From NCBI RefSeq assembly GCF_020166515.1, contig NZ_JAINZT010000004.1, forward strand, positions 1-64,000: 64,000 nt of DNA, read 5' to 3'. This document shows, piece after piece, positions 16,832 to 24,107 of the stretch. Source of the DNA: Robertkochia flava. GTDB taxonomy: Bacteria > Bacteroidota > Bacteroidia > Flavobacteriales > Flavobacteriaceae. Position 1 is the first letter of the stretch. Each line of letters opens with the position of its first letter. Under the pieces are notes generated by a model. That model had not been told where the DNA came from and did not search any database. It worked only from the letters and a program-made list of their open reading frames with translations. The translations under genes were made by a program, and so were the position numbers.

Positions 16832-16839
16832 TACTTTTG
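16832..16839 (+). promoter_or_regulatory. -7 element TACTTTTG of unit D
   Basis: Exact TAnnTTTG match, with TTA at 16811 as partial -33 element. Confidence 0.6.
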
Positions 16840-16845
16840 TACCGT

Positions 16846-16970
16846 TCAATACTCAGGAAACAAAATCCTGAAAAATACGGGTTAAAGCGTAAAAGAACAT
16901 AGTTTTCATAATTGATTTTTAAGTTGGTTGGTTGATGATTTTAGGGACTGCATTCGCGGTCCCTTTTTTT
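16846..16970 (+). ncRNA. Array unit D: small RNA candidate, box copy 2
   Basis: About 125 nt. 5' hairpin TCAGGA-AACAAAA-TCCTGA, then the same 40-nt box as unit C (16901-16940, identical at all 40 positions), then terminator hairpin 16943-16964 (AGGGACTGC / GCGGTCCCT, loop ATTC) with T7. Compared with unit C the stem shows a G-C to A-T pair exchange and one loop change, while the 5' part is unrelated. This is the pattern of a paralogous RNA with a variable head and constant tail. Confidence 0.78.
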
Positions 16971-17083
16971 ATGAGATAACCCGGGTTGTCTGATATCCGC
17001 GATATGAAGTTAAAATATAGTATTTGGTCTTTTGAGGGTATTATTTGCTTGTTTTCTACAAGAAGCGAGGCAAGGGTCAATTT

Positions 17084-17091
17084 TATATTTG
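17084..17091 (+). promoter_or_regulatory. -7 element TATATTTG of unit E
   Basis: Exact TAnnTTTG match; no clear -33 TTG. Confidence 0.55.
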
Positions 17092-17097
17092 TGATGT

Positions 17098-17220
17098 AAG
17101 ATGAAAGGAAGATCGAGAGGATCCTTCTGAATGGTGGACGACAGATTTTTTCACAGCAGTGATTTTTCACAGGTTATTAGTGTTTAAAAAGGGGGCCGGG
17201 AAACTGGTCCCTTTATTTTT
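17098..17220 (+). ncRNA. Array unit E: small RNA candidate
   Basis: About 120 nt. 5' stem AAGGA...TCCTT, a U-rich stretch (17146-17185, TTTTTTCACAGCAGTGATTT and on) in the place of the box, and a terminator hairpin 17190-17212 (AGGGGGCC / GGTCCCT with a bulge) plus a T-rich tail. The tail overlaps the end of the convergent alkB-like gene (stop at 17213). Only its layout, not its box sequence, links it to units B-D. Confidence 0.55.
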
Positions 17221-17836
17221 GGAGTTCTGTCTGCCCTGTGGGGAGAATATTCCGGAAGGTGAGGTTAATCCTGGGCTTCAGTACCTTTTTACTTTTTGGA
17301 AGCTGATGCTGCCAGGAGTGCTGTGTTTCTCCTTTCATCAGTAACATACTGCCATTCTCGAGAACGATCTTTTTTTTCAATGACTTGTCTTTTTTATGTC
17401 TGAAATGAAAACTCCGGTCCTGCCCAAAGCTCACCGAGGCGATAAGCGGATTTCTCCCGAGTTCCTTTTCATCATCGGCATGCCAGCCATTGGAGTCGCT
17501 ACCGTTTCTGTAAAGGTTGAGGAGGCAACTGCTGAAGCTGCAGTGGGTATGGTTTTCTACCCGTTGTCGAATTTCCTGAAGGAGGGGGGTGTAGCGTTGG
17601 GGGTGAAGGGTGAGACCGGAATAGGTATACGCATGATCGTTGGAAGCGTACAGGGCAGTTAACCTGGGCTGATCATACCATTTGCCAAAGACTCTGACCC
17701 GGTCTGACCTCCATTGGATCTCCTCCAGTAAGCGTTTAAAAAATATGTTGCTTTCGGCTGCGCTGAAAAATCCAGGAGCATACCAAACCTCGGCCTCCGG
17801 CATCTCGAGACGATATGGACTGCTGGTGCTTTTCAT
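17213..17836 (-). CDS. AlkB-like 2-oxoglutarate/Fe(II)-dependent dioxygenase
   Basis: 207 residues, the usual length. NSNGWHADDEKELG-type motif (seen as GWHADDEKELG, about 117-127) supplies the HxD iron ligands, ETQHSWQHQLP the distal His, and RINLTFRNI the 2-oxoglutarate-binding R-x-N-x-T-x-R signature. The family removes alkyl lesions from DNA/RNA by oxidation. The gene overlaps the upstream AraC gene by 4 bp (ATGA), so the two are translationally coupled. Confidence 0.92.
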   Translation of the reverse strand: MKSTSSPYRLEMPEAEVWYAPGFFSAAESNIFFKRLLEEIQWRSDRVRVFGKWYDQPRLTALYASNDHAYTYSGLTLHPQRYTPLLQEIRQRVENHTHCSFSSCLLNLYRNGSDSNGWHADDEKELGRNPLIASVSFGQDRSFHFRHKKDKSLKKKIVLENGSMLLMKGETQHSWQHQLPKSKKVLKPRINLTFRNILPTGQTELQK

Positions 17837-18714
17837 GATGAGGATATCACCTGTTTAAGTGCGTTTCTGTATGCTGAAGGCGATTTACCGGTGAACTTTC
17901 TGAAGGACTTATTGAAATAGGAGAAATTATTAAAGCCACTCTCATAACAGATCTCGGTAATACTCATGGCATTCTCGGAAAGTAACTTCGAAGCGTGAAC
18001 CAACCGGTATTCGTTAACAAATTGCGTAAAGGTCTTTCCGGACACTTTTTTAAAATATCGGCAAAATGAAGGTGTGGTCATTCCTGCCATCTCCGCCATG
18101 CTGTCCAGGGCTATGGATTCCTGGAAGTGCGTTTTGACATAGTTGAATATGCGGTTGATGCGCTCGTTGTCTTCAACGTTGGCCTGCATGGAATATCCCG
18201 AGGCATTGAGCAGTTGATATTCTTCGGAAAGCTGCAGGTCATGTAAAACAGAGAGGAGCCCCAGGAACCTTTCGAACCCCTGTTCCTGTACCAGGTTTTG
18301 TATTCTCGTACCAATTGCCTTTTTGGTCTTACCTGTAAATGCGATTCCGGTCTTACTGCGCTCAATGAGTAGCCGGATATGCTGCATTTCAGGTTTGTCT
18401 GTGGTAAGACTATCGATAAACTCCGGCTGAAACTGAATGACGATCTCACTTTTGTTTCCGGTGAATTTATCGGTAAATCCGCAATGCGGAAGATTAGAAC
18501 CTATCAGGATCAGATCTCCCTGGGTATAGTAAGAGATATGACTCCCGATCTGTCTTTTCCCGGAACCTCCGTTCACGTAAACCAGTTCAATCTCCGGGTG
18601 ATAATGCCAGTAGTTGGTATTGTTGTTCTTGTTCTTGTCATACCTGACAAGAGTAAAGGAACTCCCGAAAGAGGGGTTGATACGTTCTAATGCAGGTTTT
18701 ATGATGCTCATCAC
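17833..18714 (-). CDS. AraC family transcriptional regulator (cupin + HTH)
   Basis: 293 residues. N-terminal cupin (YWHYHPEIELVYVNGGSGKR, GDLILIGSNLPH) and C-terminal double HTH (LDSMAEMAGMTTPSFCRYFKKVSGK; ITEICYESGFNNFSYFNKSFRKFTGKSP). It is not an Ada-type sensor: no Cys alkyl-acceptor motif is seen. It is coupled to the AlkB-like gene by a 4-bp overlap and divergent from a secreted-protein gene (18922), with two small palindromes between them. Confidence 0.92.
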   Translation of the reverse strand: MMSIIKPALERINPSFGSSFTLVRYDKNKNNNTNYWHYHPEIELVYVNGGSGKRQIGSHISYYTQGDLILIGSNLPHCGFTDKFTGNKSEIVIQFQPEFIDSLTTDKPEMQHIRLLIERSKTGIAFTGKTKKAIGTRIQNLVQEQGFERFLGLLSVLHDLQLSEEYQLLNASGYSMQANVEDNERINRIFNYVKTHFQESIALDSMAEMAGMTTPSFCRYFKKVSGKTFTQFVNEYRLVHASKLLSENAMSITEICYESGFNNFSYFNKSFRKFTGKSPSAYRNALKQVISSS

Positions 18715-18771
18715 AGATCTTTTTATCTAAAATACAACCGCAAAAAGGGATTAAGATAGAGAATATTAACC

Positions 18772-18812
18772 AAAACATGTTTTATTTTAACTCTGTTAAC
18801 GGATTTTAACAG
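18772..18812. promoter_or_regulatory. Two palindromes in the AraC / secreted-protein divergent region
   Basis: AAAACATGTTTT (18772-18783) is a perfect 12-bp palindrome; CTGTTAA / TTAACAG (18793-18812) is a 7-bp inverted repeat with a 6-bp loop. Their place between divergent starts suggests operators; which protein binds is not known. Confidence 0.4.
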
Positions 18813-18876
18813 GGTGAATGGTAAAATAGTGTAGATATCAGAAAAGATGGCAGTAGTGCCCCCCGTATTATCGCAC

Positions 18877-18884
18877 TAGTTTTG
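18877..18884 (+). promoter_or_regulatory. -7 element TAGTTTTG
   Basis: Exact TAnnTTTG match, 38 bp before the ATG at 18922. Confidence 0.45.
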
Positions 18885-18921
18885 GAATATCACTGAAGTT
18901 CAACCTTTTAAAATCAGAAAG

Positions 18922-19329
18922 ATGAAAAAAGCATTTAAAATCAGTATGATCCTCCTGTTGTTTGGAATAACAGGATCGGCACAGGTGGCCGCCGTTGATT
19001 ACGAATATCATAAACCCAATAGAGATATAGTAGTATTCGCAAAAGACGGGGATAAGAAAAAGACAATTAAGGAAACCCGGCCTGAGGCTGGCGAACCTTT
19101 TTTCAGAACAGATCAGACTACGGTTAGTATGAACCTTTTAAATCTGGATGCAGGCCCGGTAGAGGTGAAGATCTATGACGAAGAGGATCGTGTATTGTAT
19201 AAGGAGATCATTACCGGAGAATCTTCTGTAGGGAAACGCTTTGATTTCTCTGAGGTTTCTGATGGAATTTATACCATTGCGGTAAAAGACCAGAAGGGAC
19301 AGTTTTTTAAGAAGATCGATAAGTATTGA
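18922..19329 (+). CDS. Small secreted protein, DUF3244-like beta-sandwich
   Basis: 135 residues. Signal peptide MKKAFKISMILLLFGITGSAQ, a short variable stretch, then from about residue 70 a beta-sandwich pattern (TTVSMNLLNLDAGPVEVKIY, YKEIITGESSVGKRFDF, DGIYTIAVKDQKGQFFKKI) like the secretion/sorting-domain-like Ig folds found alone in Bacteroidota. Function unknown. It is followed by a strong terminator, so it is a single-gene unit. Confidence 0.8.
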   Translation: MKKAFKISMILLLFGITGSAQVAAVDYEYHKPNRDIVVFAKDGDKKKTIKETRPEAGEPFFRTDQTTVSMNLLNLDAGPVEVKIYDEEDRVLYKEIITGESSVGKRFDFSEVSDGIYTIAVKDQKGQFFKKIDKY

Positions 19330-19370
19330 TCTGTCCGGGGAGTTATAACCAGGATATTAATAGTAATCAC

Positions 19371-19399
19371 AGGGGGGCAGATATGCCCTCCTTTTTTTT
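19371..19399 (+). terminator. Intrinsic terminator after the small secreted protein
   Basis: 9-bp stem AGGGGGGCA / TGCCCTCCT with one G-T pair, loop GATA, T8. It abuts the stop of the convergent gene at 19398. Confidence 0.85.
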
Positions 19400-19748
19400 A
19401 CATATAACTGTAAGCCCAGTACATCAGCAGGAATTGCAGGGAAATTCGGCTCAGAAGAGCCCATGCGGGGAATTTCTTCCGGAATCCCGGATGTTTCAGC
19501 ATATAAATATGGACGGGTAAAAATGCAAGCAGCATTAAAATGATTCCTGAAAGGGCCAGTAGCTTCCAGGAGGGTAGAAAAAGCATGATACCCAGGTAAA
19601 TCTCAGCAATACCACTTAGATAGACTAACAGCAGTTTAGCGGGAAATTTCTCAGGGATCACCGCGATATACCATTTACTTTTAATAAAATGCAGTATTCC
19701 GGCCAGGATATATAGTATGGCCATCAGATAATAATGCCAGGCTTCCAT
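19398..19748 (-). CDS. DoxX family membrane protein
   Basis: 116 residues, four transmembrane helices, with the DoxX features LYILAGILHFIKSKWYIAVIP (AGxxHF motif) and GIAEIYLGIMLFLPSW (conserved Glu within helix 2). Small inner-membrane protein of unclear role; some relatives act with oxidoreductases. 29 bp separate it from the next minus-strand gene, so the two may be co-transcribed. Confidence 0.85.
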   Translation of the reverse strand: MEAWHYYLMAILYILAGILHFIKSKWYIAVIPEKFPAKLLLVYLSGIAEIYLGIMLFLPSWKLLALSGIILMLLAFLPVHIYMLKHPGFRKKFPAWALLSRISLQFLLMYWAYSYM

Positions 19749-19777
19749 AGGGTGGTATTTAAGGATTGGACTCCGGG

Positions 19778-20218
19778 TTAGTGCTCTGAACCCGTATTTT
19801 TTTTGGAGGATGTGGTTTTTAACCTTTTTACATATTCGAGTTTTCTGAACCGCACGGCTTCCCAGTCATCATTAACCTTCAGGTTTTTAACCGCTTCAAA
19901 GCAATTGCGGTTTAATGGCGTCCAGGTATAGGCATCGGTAATGTCTGTCTCAAATCGTTCCGATCTTTTTCTGGGGTGTGCGATCCATAGTATGGCATCT
20001 TCCTTTAGTTTGTGCAGTACCGTAGGCAGCTGATTTTCCAGCTCGGCTATGGTAGTTACAAAGATAAGTGCGAATTCTATCTTACTGATCTGCACCACCG
20101 ACTGGTAGATCTCAATATCGACCAGAGAAGCCAGTTCCTCGCTAAACCCTTCCGGCTCATTAATAACCAGAATAGCATCCTGTTTTTCAAGTTTCAGTTT
20201 TTGGAACAAGGTTTTCAT
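19778..20218 (-). CDS. Conserved hypothetical cytoplasmic protein (DUF3052-like)
   Basis: 146 residues: LFQKLKLEKQDAILVINEPEGF at the N-terminus, a parallel alternation of strands and helices, LKEDAILWIAHPRKRSERFETDI in the middle and DAYTWTPLNRNCFEAVKNLKVNDDWEAVRFRK near the C-terminus. No membrane segment or catalytic signature. It resembles a family of short Rossmann-like proteins I know only as hypothetical. Lys/Ser-rich tail. Confidence 0.75.
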   Translation of the reverse strand: MKTLFQKLKLEKQDAILVINEPEGFSEELASLVDIEIYQSVVQISKIEFALIFVTTIAELENQLPTVLHKLKEDAILWIAHPRKRSERFETDITDAYTWTPLNRNCFEAVKNLKVNDDWEAVRFRKLEYVKRLKTTSSKKNTGSEH

Positions 20219-20263
20219 GCCTTAAAGTTACGAAAAAAGCAGGTCAGTCTCCGGGCAAATATG

Positions 20264-21076
20264 CTACATATCAATGGTTTTGCTGTTTTCTTCGGGAACG
20301 AAAACGGGTGGAGATGGATCGCTAAATTGAATAGCTTCCAGGAATGCTTCGCCGATCTGTTCGCCCAGGCCTGTCTCCAGGCTCCAGTTGTGAAAGGTCC
20401 ATCGGGTAGCAATGGGAATGCCACTAACCTCCTGGTAATCGTGATATTGAATGGCGTGCGCATTGGCTTCAGCCTCTTCGGGGTTTTTACCTCCGTAGGT
20501 TACAATATAACCTGCGGCGGCAATATGTCCTGTTGCAGGTTCGTAATACACCACATACCAATCGTCGGGAGCGTCTCCGGTGCCTGGGTCAAAACTGAGT
20601 TTAGCAGCCGGTAATTTCAGGGAATCCTTTAGGTTCCTGGAGCCCAGGTCTTGCCATTGGGTGCCGGGGTCATTCAGTTTATAGGGCAAGGCAAAAAAAT
20701 AGGGCCAGGTAAAGATATCGAACCTCGCCCTGGGGTCTTCGGCTTCGCCGGGCTGCATATAAGCCTTTTTGCCATCAAAGATCAGGGTGGTTCCGGTATT
20801 CTTTTCTATACGTATCCCAGAGGAATTGGTTTTTAACCATACCCTGGCATCCATTCGATCCTTACCGCCAAAATTGAGGTCGAGATCGAACTGAACAATT
20901 TCCTTGCTGAGAAAATCTTCGGTACGGTGGCCTTTTATGATGGGCAGGGTAAAAGGGGCTGCGGCATTTTGGGTGGTCGCGGTTTTATCGGGATGCTGAT
21001 CCGGGGATGTAGGGGGCTCTTTACAGGAAGTCAAAAGCAAAGTCAGGCAAAGACAGCGGAGTACAAAATTTTTCAT
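20264..21076 (-). CDS. Lipoprotein, DUF6503-like (LolA/LppX-like fold suspected)
   Basis: The start is the ATG at 21076 (MKNFVLRCLCLTLLLTSCKEPP), since this gives a proper lipoprotein signal with LLTSC; an upstream Met at 21106 would spoil it. About 270 residues: a Thr/Pro-rich linker, then alternating strands (VQFDLDLNFGGKDRMDARVWL, GTTLIFDGKKAYMQPG, WYVVYYEPATGHIAAAGYIV, ATRWTFHNW) as in outer-membrane lipoprotein carriers that clasp lipids. Family recognition is from memory; lipid binding is inference. Confidence 0.75.
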   Translation of the reverse strand: MKNFVLRCLCLTLLLTSCKEPPTSPDQHPDKTATTQNAAAPFTLPIIKGHRTEDFLSKEIVQFDLDLNFGGKDRMDARVWLKTNSSGIRIEKNTGTTLIFDGKKAYMQPGEAEDPRARFDIFTWPYFFALPYKLNDPGTQWQDLGSRNLKDSLKLPAAKLSFDPGTGDAPDDWYVVYYEPATGHIAAAGYIVTYGGKNPEEAEANAHAIQYHDYQEVSGIPIATRWTFHNWSLETGLGEQIGEAFLEAIQFSDPSPPVFVPEENSKTIDM

Positions 21077-21118
21077 CAAACGAGTTTTTTGTTTAAACGG
21101 CAGCACTTCTAAAATTTA

Positions 21119-21157
21119 CGAAAAAAAAGCCGCTTCAGAGCGAAGCGGCTTTTTTTG
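21119..21157 (-). terminator. Intrinsic terminator of htpG
   Basis: 11-bp stem AAAGCCGCTTC / GAAGCGGCTTT with T-run on the minus strand, 15 bp past the stop. Confidence 0.92.
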
Positions 21158-21171
21158 AAGTACGTCCTGAT

Positions 21172-23052
21172 CTATTTGATCAGATCGTAGCTGCGTTTCA
21201 CAAAATTCGTCAGTTCTTCCCCTTTGAGTAATCCCTGGGAAAGGCGGGCCAGGTCAAGCGACTGTTTGATAAGTCGCTCTTTCTTTGCCTTCGTTTTTGT
21301 AGAGAGGATCTTTCCAACCAACTCATGGTTGGTGTTTACCACCAGGTTATACATTTCCGGCATATTTCCCATGCCGAACATTCCGCCTCCGGTAGCGCTC
21401 ATTTCTTTCATACGCCGCATGAACTCCGGTTGGGTGATCACAAATGGAGAGGCGTTGCTGTCCAGGGCTTCCAGTTGCACAGTGAACTTTTCTGTTGGAA
21501 TCACTTCTTCCAGCTCTTTCTTAAGCTCTTCTTTTTCATCGTCGTTCAACTTGGAAACCTGTTCCTCATCCTTTTTGATCAGGTTGTCCAGAGAATCTGC
21601 ATCTACACGAGCAAAACTGATGTTATCCTTTGAGGTCTCCAGTTTTTGCATCAGGTGAGAAACGATAGGTGAGTCCAGAAGTAATACGTCATAGCCTCGC
21701 TCCTTAGCTTCGGTGATGTAGGGGTGTTGTGCCTCCTTGTCTGAAGCATATAGAATAACCAGCTTATTGTCTTTGTCGGTTTGTTTTTCCTTTAGTCGTT
21801 CCTGTAATTCATCAAAGGTGAAATATTCGCCATCCACGGTCGGGTAAAGCGCAAATTTTTCAGCCTTTTCGAAGAATTTATCTTCAGATAACATCCCGTA
21901 TTCGATCACTACTTTGATATCGTCCCATTTCTTTTCGAACTCTTCACGGTTCTCGTTGAAAAGGGATTTTAACTTGTCTGCAACCTTTCGGGTAATGTAG
22001 TTGGAGATCTTTTTAACGTTACTGTCTGCCTGCAGGTAGGAACGCGATACGTTCAGGGGAATATCCGGGGAATCGATAACCCCTCGGAGCATGGTGAGGA
22101 ATTCAGGAACGATGCCCTCCACATTATCAGTAACAAAAACCTGGTTCTGGTACAGCTGTATCTTATCTTTCTGCAGATTCAGGTCATTCGAAAGCTTTGG
22201 AAAATACAGAATTCCGGTAAGATGGAATGGATAATCCACGTTGAGGTGAATGTGGAACAGGGGTTCTTCGAACTGCATGGGGTAAAGCTCCCTGTAGAAG
22301 CTTTTGTAATCTTCATCCTTAAGATCAGCCGGTTGTCTGGTCCAGGCCGGCTCTGGATTGTTGATAATATTATCCACAGTGACCTTTTCCTCTTTGGCCT
22401 CTTCTCCCTCTCCGGAGGTTTTGGTTTCTTCCCTGGTTCCGAACTTGATCGGTACCGGCATGAATTTATTGTATTTTACCAATAATTCACGGATCCTGGA
22501 CTCTTCCAAAAATTCTTCCGATTCCCCGTTAATATGGAGAATGATCTCGGTACCCCTTTCTTTTCGGTCTGCTTCTTCAAGCGTATACTGAGGAGACCCG
22601 TCACAAGTCCAGTGCGCCGCCGGAGCATCCAGGTAGGATTTCGTGATGATCTCAACCTTGTCTGCAACCATGAAAGCCGAATAAAATCCTAATCCGAAGT
22701 GACCGATGATACCACTGTCTTTGGCAGAATCCTTGTATTTTTCCAAAAACTCTTCTGCCCCGGAAAAGGCAACCTCATTGATGTATTTTTGCACTTCCTC
22801 GGCGGTCATTCCCACCCCCTGATCGAGGATATGGAGTTTTTTTCCTTCCTTATCAATTTTTACCTCGATCAGCGGATTCCCGTATTCTACTCCCTTGGCC
22901 TCCCCGATGTTGGTAAGGTGTTTAAGTTTGAGCGTAGCATCTGTGGCATTCGAGATCAGTTCCCTGAGGAATATCTCATGATCGCTGTAAAGGAACTTCT
23001 TGATCAGTGGAAAAATATTTTCAACCGACACATTAATATTTCCGGTAGTCAT
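21172..23052 (-). CDS. htpG: Molecular chaperone HtpG (Hsp90)
   Basis: 626 residues, normal for bacterial Hsp90. GHKL ATPase domain with ELISNATDATLKL (Asn/Asp for Mg-ATP), HILDQGVGM, SGIIGHFGLGFYSAFMV; middle domain with LYQNQVFVTDNVEGIVPEFL and SRSYLQADSNVKKIS; and C-terminal dimerisation domain. It is an ATP-driven folding chaperone of the cytoplasm. Monocistronic, with its own terminator and a ~350-bp upstream region. Confidence 0.97.
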   Translation of the reverse strand: MTTGNINVSVENIFPLIKKFLYSDHEIFLRELISNATDATLKLKHLTNIGEAKGVEYGNPLIEVKIDKEGKKLHILDQGVGMTAEEVQKYINEVAFSGAEEFLEKYKDSAKDSGIIGHFGLGFYSAFMVADKVEIITKSYLDAPAAHWTCDGSPQYTLEEADRKERGTEIILHINGESEEFLEESRIRELLVKYNKFMPVPIKFGTREETKTSGEGEEAKEEKVTVDNIINNPEPAWTRQPADLKDEDYKSFYRELYPMQFEEPLFHIHLNVDYPFHLTGILYFPKLSNDLNLQKDKIQLYQNQVFVTDNVEGIVPEFLTMLRGVIDSPDIPLNVSRSYLQADSNVKKISNYITRKVADKLKSLFNENREEFEKKWDDIKVVIEYGMLSEDKFFEKAEKFALYPTVDGEYFTFDELQERLKEKQTDKDNKLVILYASDKEAQHPYITEAKERGYDVLLLDSPIVSHLMQKLETSKDNISFARVDADSLDNLIKKDEEQVSKLNDDEKEELKKELEEVIPTEKFTVQLEALDSNASPFVITQPEFMRRMKEMSATGGGMFGMGNMPEMYNLVVNTNHELVGKILSTKTKAKKERLIKQSLDLARLSQGLLKGEELTNFVKRSYDLIK

Positions 23053-23210
23053 AACAACTTAATTTTAAAATTAGTTCTGCACTGGGGGAACAAAAAAAAT
23101 ACCAGAGGAGTTCCTGGTGACAACATGGCAGAAGGTATGCCGATTTGCAGTTAATAAATAATTAACATTAAATAATGTTTAATTAATTTGCATATATGTT
23201 AAACATGGTG

Positions 23211-23340
23211 TACTTTAGCATCAACATTATGGGAAACATTGCTATGAAAACATAATTTGAAAATATTCCTGTAATTGGTTTGTTTATTTATTGGTTAGGT
23301 TGTTTGGGAAACGCACTTGTCACTCAGGTGCGTTTTCTGC
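23211..23340 (+). ncRNA. Small RNA candidate related in layout to the 16-kb array (unit F)
   Basis: TACTTTAG (23211-23218) with TTG at 23188 and a 20-bp spacer resembles the Bacteroidota promoter. There follow a 5' stem ATTATG / CATAAT, a U/G-rich stretch (23275-23307, with TTTATTTATTGGTTAGGTTG) and a terminator AAACGCAC / GTGCGTTT (23309-23335). The order (promoter, variable head, GGTT-rich U-tract, terminator) copies units C and D, though the box is diverged. No ORF fits. Confidence 0.55.
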
Positions 23341-23398
23341 TTTATAGTGAGCACTGTTAATATTGTTTAAAGTTTTAGGAATAATAGTAAACAAAGAT

Positions 23399-23406
23399 TA
23401 TATTTG
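23399..23406 (+). promoter_or_regulatory. -7 element TATATTTG of the TetR-like gene
   Basis: An exact TAnnTTTG match only 16 bp before the ATG at 23422, so the leader is about 9 nt. It also overlaps a possible TTG start at 23404, which is therefore rejected. Confidence 0.6.
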
Positions 23407-23421
23407 ATTAAAACATCCTCC

Positions 23422-24090
23422 ATGACAGCGAAGAAGACAGAAAAGAAAGAACAATTGAGTGCCGGTGATATTCTGAATCACTATATGACCTGGATTCTTG
23501 AAAACAATCGTAAACCTGAATCTGTTTACCATTTTTGCAAGGAGCTGGGAATAACAGAACCGGAATTTTATAAGCATTATGCCTCCATCTCGGCCCTCGA
23601 CCGTGGGGTGTGGAATGGCTTTTACGACCACGCCATGTCCATGCTGGAAAAGGACCATTCGTTCCAGGAGTATGGAAACAGGGAAAAATTACTGAGCTTT
23701 TACTATACCTTCATGGAACTCCTCAATCTGAACAGAAGCTATGTACTCTACGTTACTCGCGAGGGAGGCGCAAGCCTTAAGGAGCTCGAGCAGTTGCAGG
23801 GGTTAAGGAAACGTGTAAAGGATTTTGCCAAAGAACTTATAGAGCAGGCTAACGAGGACAAGAAATTGCGTTTAAACAAACGTTCCCCCGAACTTTTTTC
23901 AGAAGGCGCATGGGTTCAATTGTTGGTTATCATCAGATTCTGGATTGCCGATGAATCGCCGGGATTTGAAAAAACAGATGTCTTTATTGAAAAATCGGTT
24001 AATACGGTTTTCGATCTTTTCGAGTCGACACCTATAGAGAAGGTTCTTGACCTCGGGAAATTTCTGTGGCAGGAACGTATGAGCCGATAA
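23422..24090 (+). CDS. TetR-like regulator paired with an AarF-type kinase
   Basis: The start is the ATG at 23422, since the TTG at 23404 lies inside the promoter. About 222 residues. An N-terminal HTH region (LNHYMTWILENNRKPESVYHFCKELGITEPEFYKHYASISAL) has TetR spacing, with a recognition helix EPEFYKHYAS in place of the usual ttLYxHF form; the C-terminal part is all helical. 17 bp separate it from the aarF-like gene, a pairing I associate with Flavobacteriia, so it may control or partner that gene. Confidence 0.8.
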   Translation: MTAKKTEKKEQLSAGDILNHYMTWILENNRKPESVYHFCKELGITEPEFYKHYASISALDRGVWNGFYDHAMSMLEKDHSFQEYGNREKLLSFYYTFMELLNLNRSYVLYVTREGGASLKELEQLQGLRKRVKDFAKELIEQANEDKKLRLNKRSPELFSEGAWVQLLVIIRFWIADESPGFEKTDVFIEKSVNTVFDLFESTPIEKVLDLGKFLWQERMSR

Positions 24091-24107
24091 TCCAAAAAGA
24101 CAAAACG

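Noticed and set aside
16419-17170. Two minus-strand open frames of 83-91 codons across the small-RNA array
   Set aside because: Their similar stretches come from the duplicated 40-nt RNA box read backwards; they span terminators and promoters of the other strand and have no supporting start context.
23404-23421. TTG 23404 as start of the TetR-like gene
   Set aside because: It lies inside the TATATTTG promoter element, so it would not be transcribed; ATG 23422 is used.
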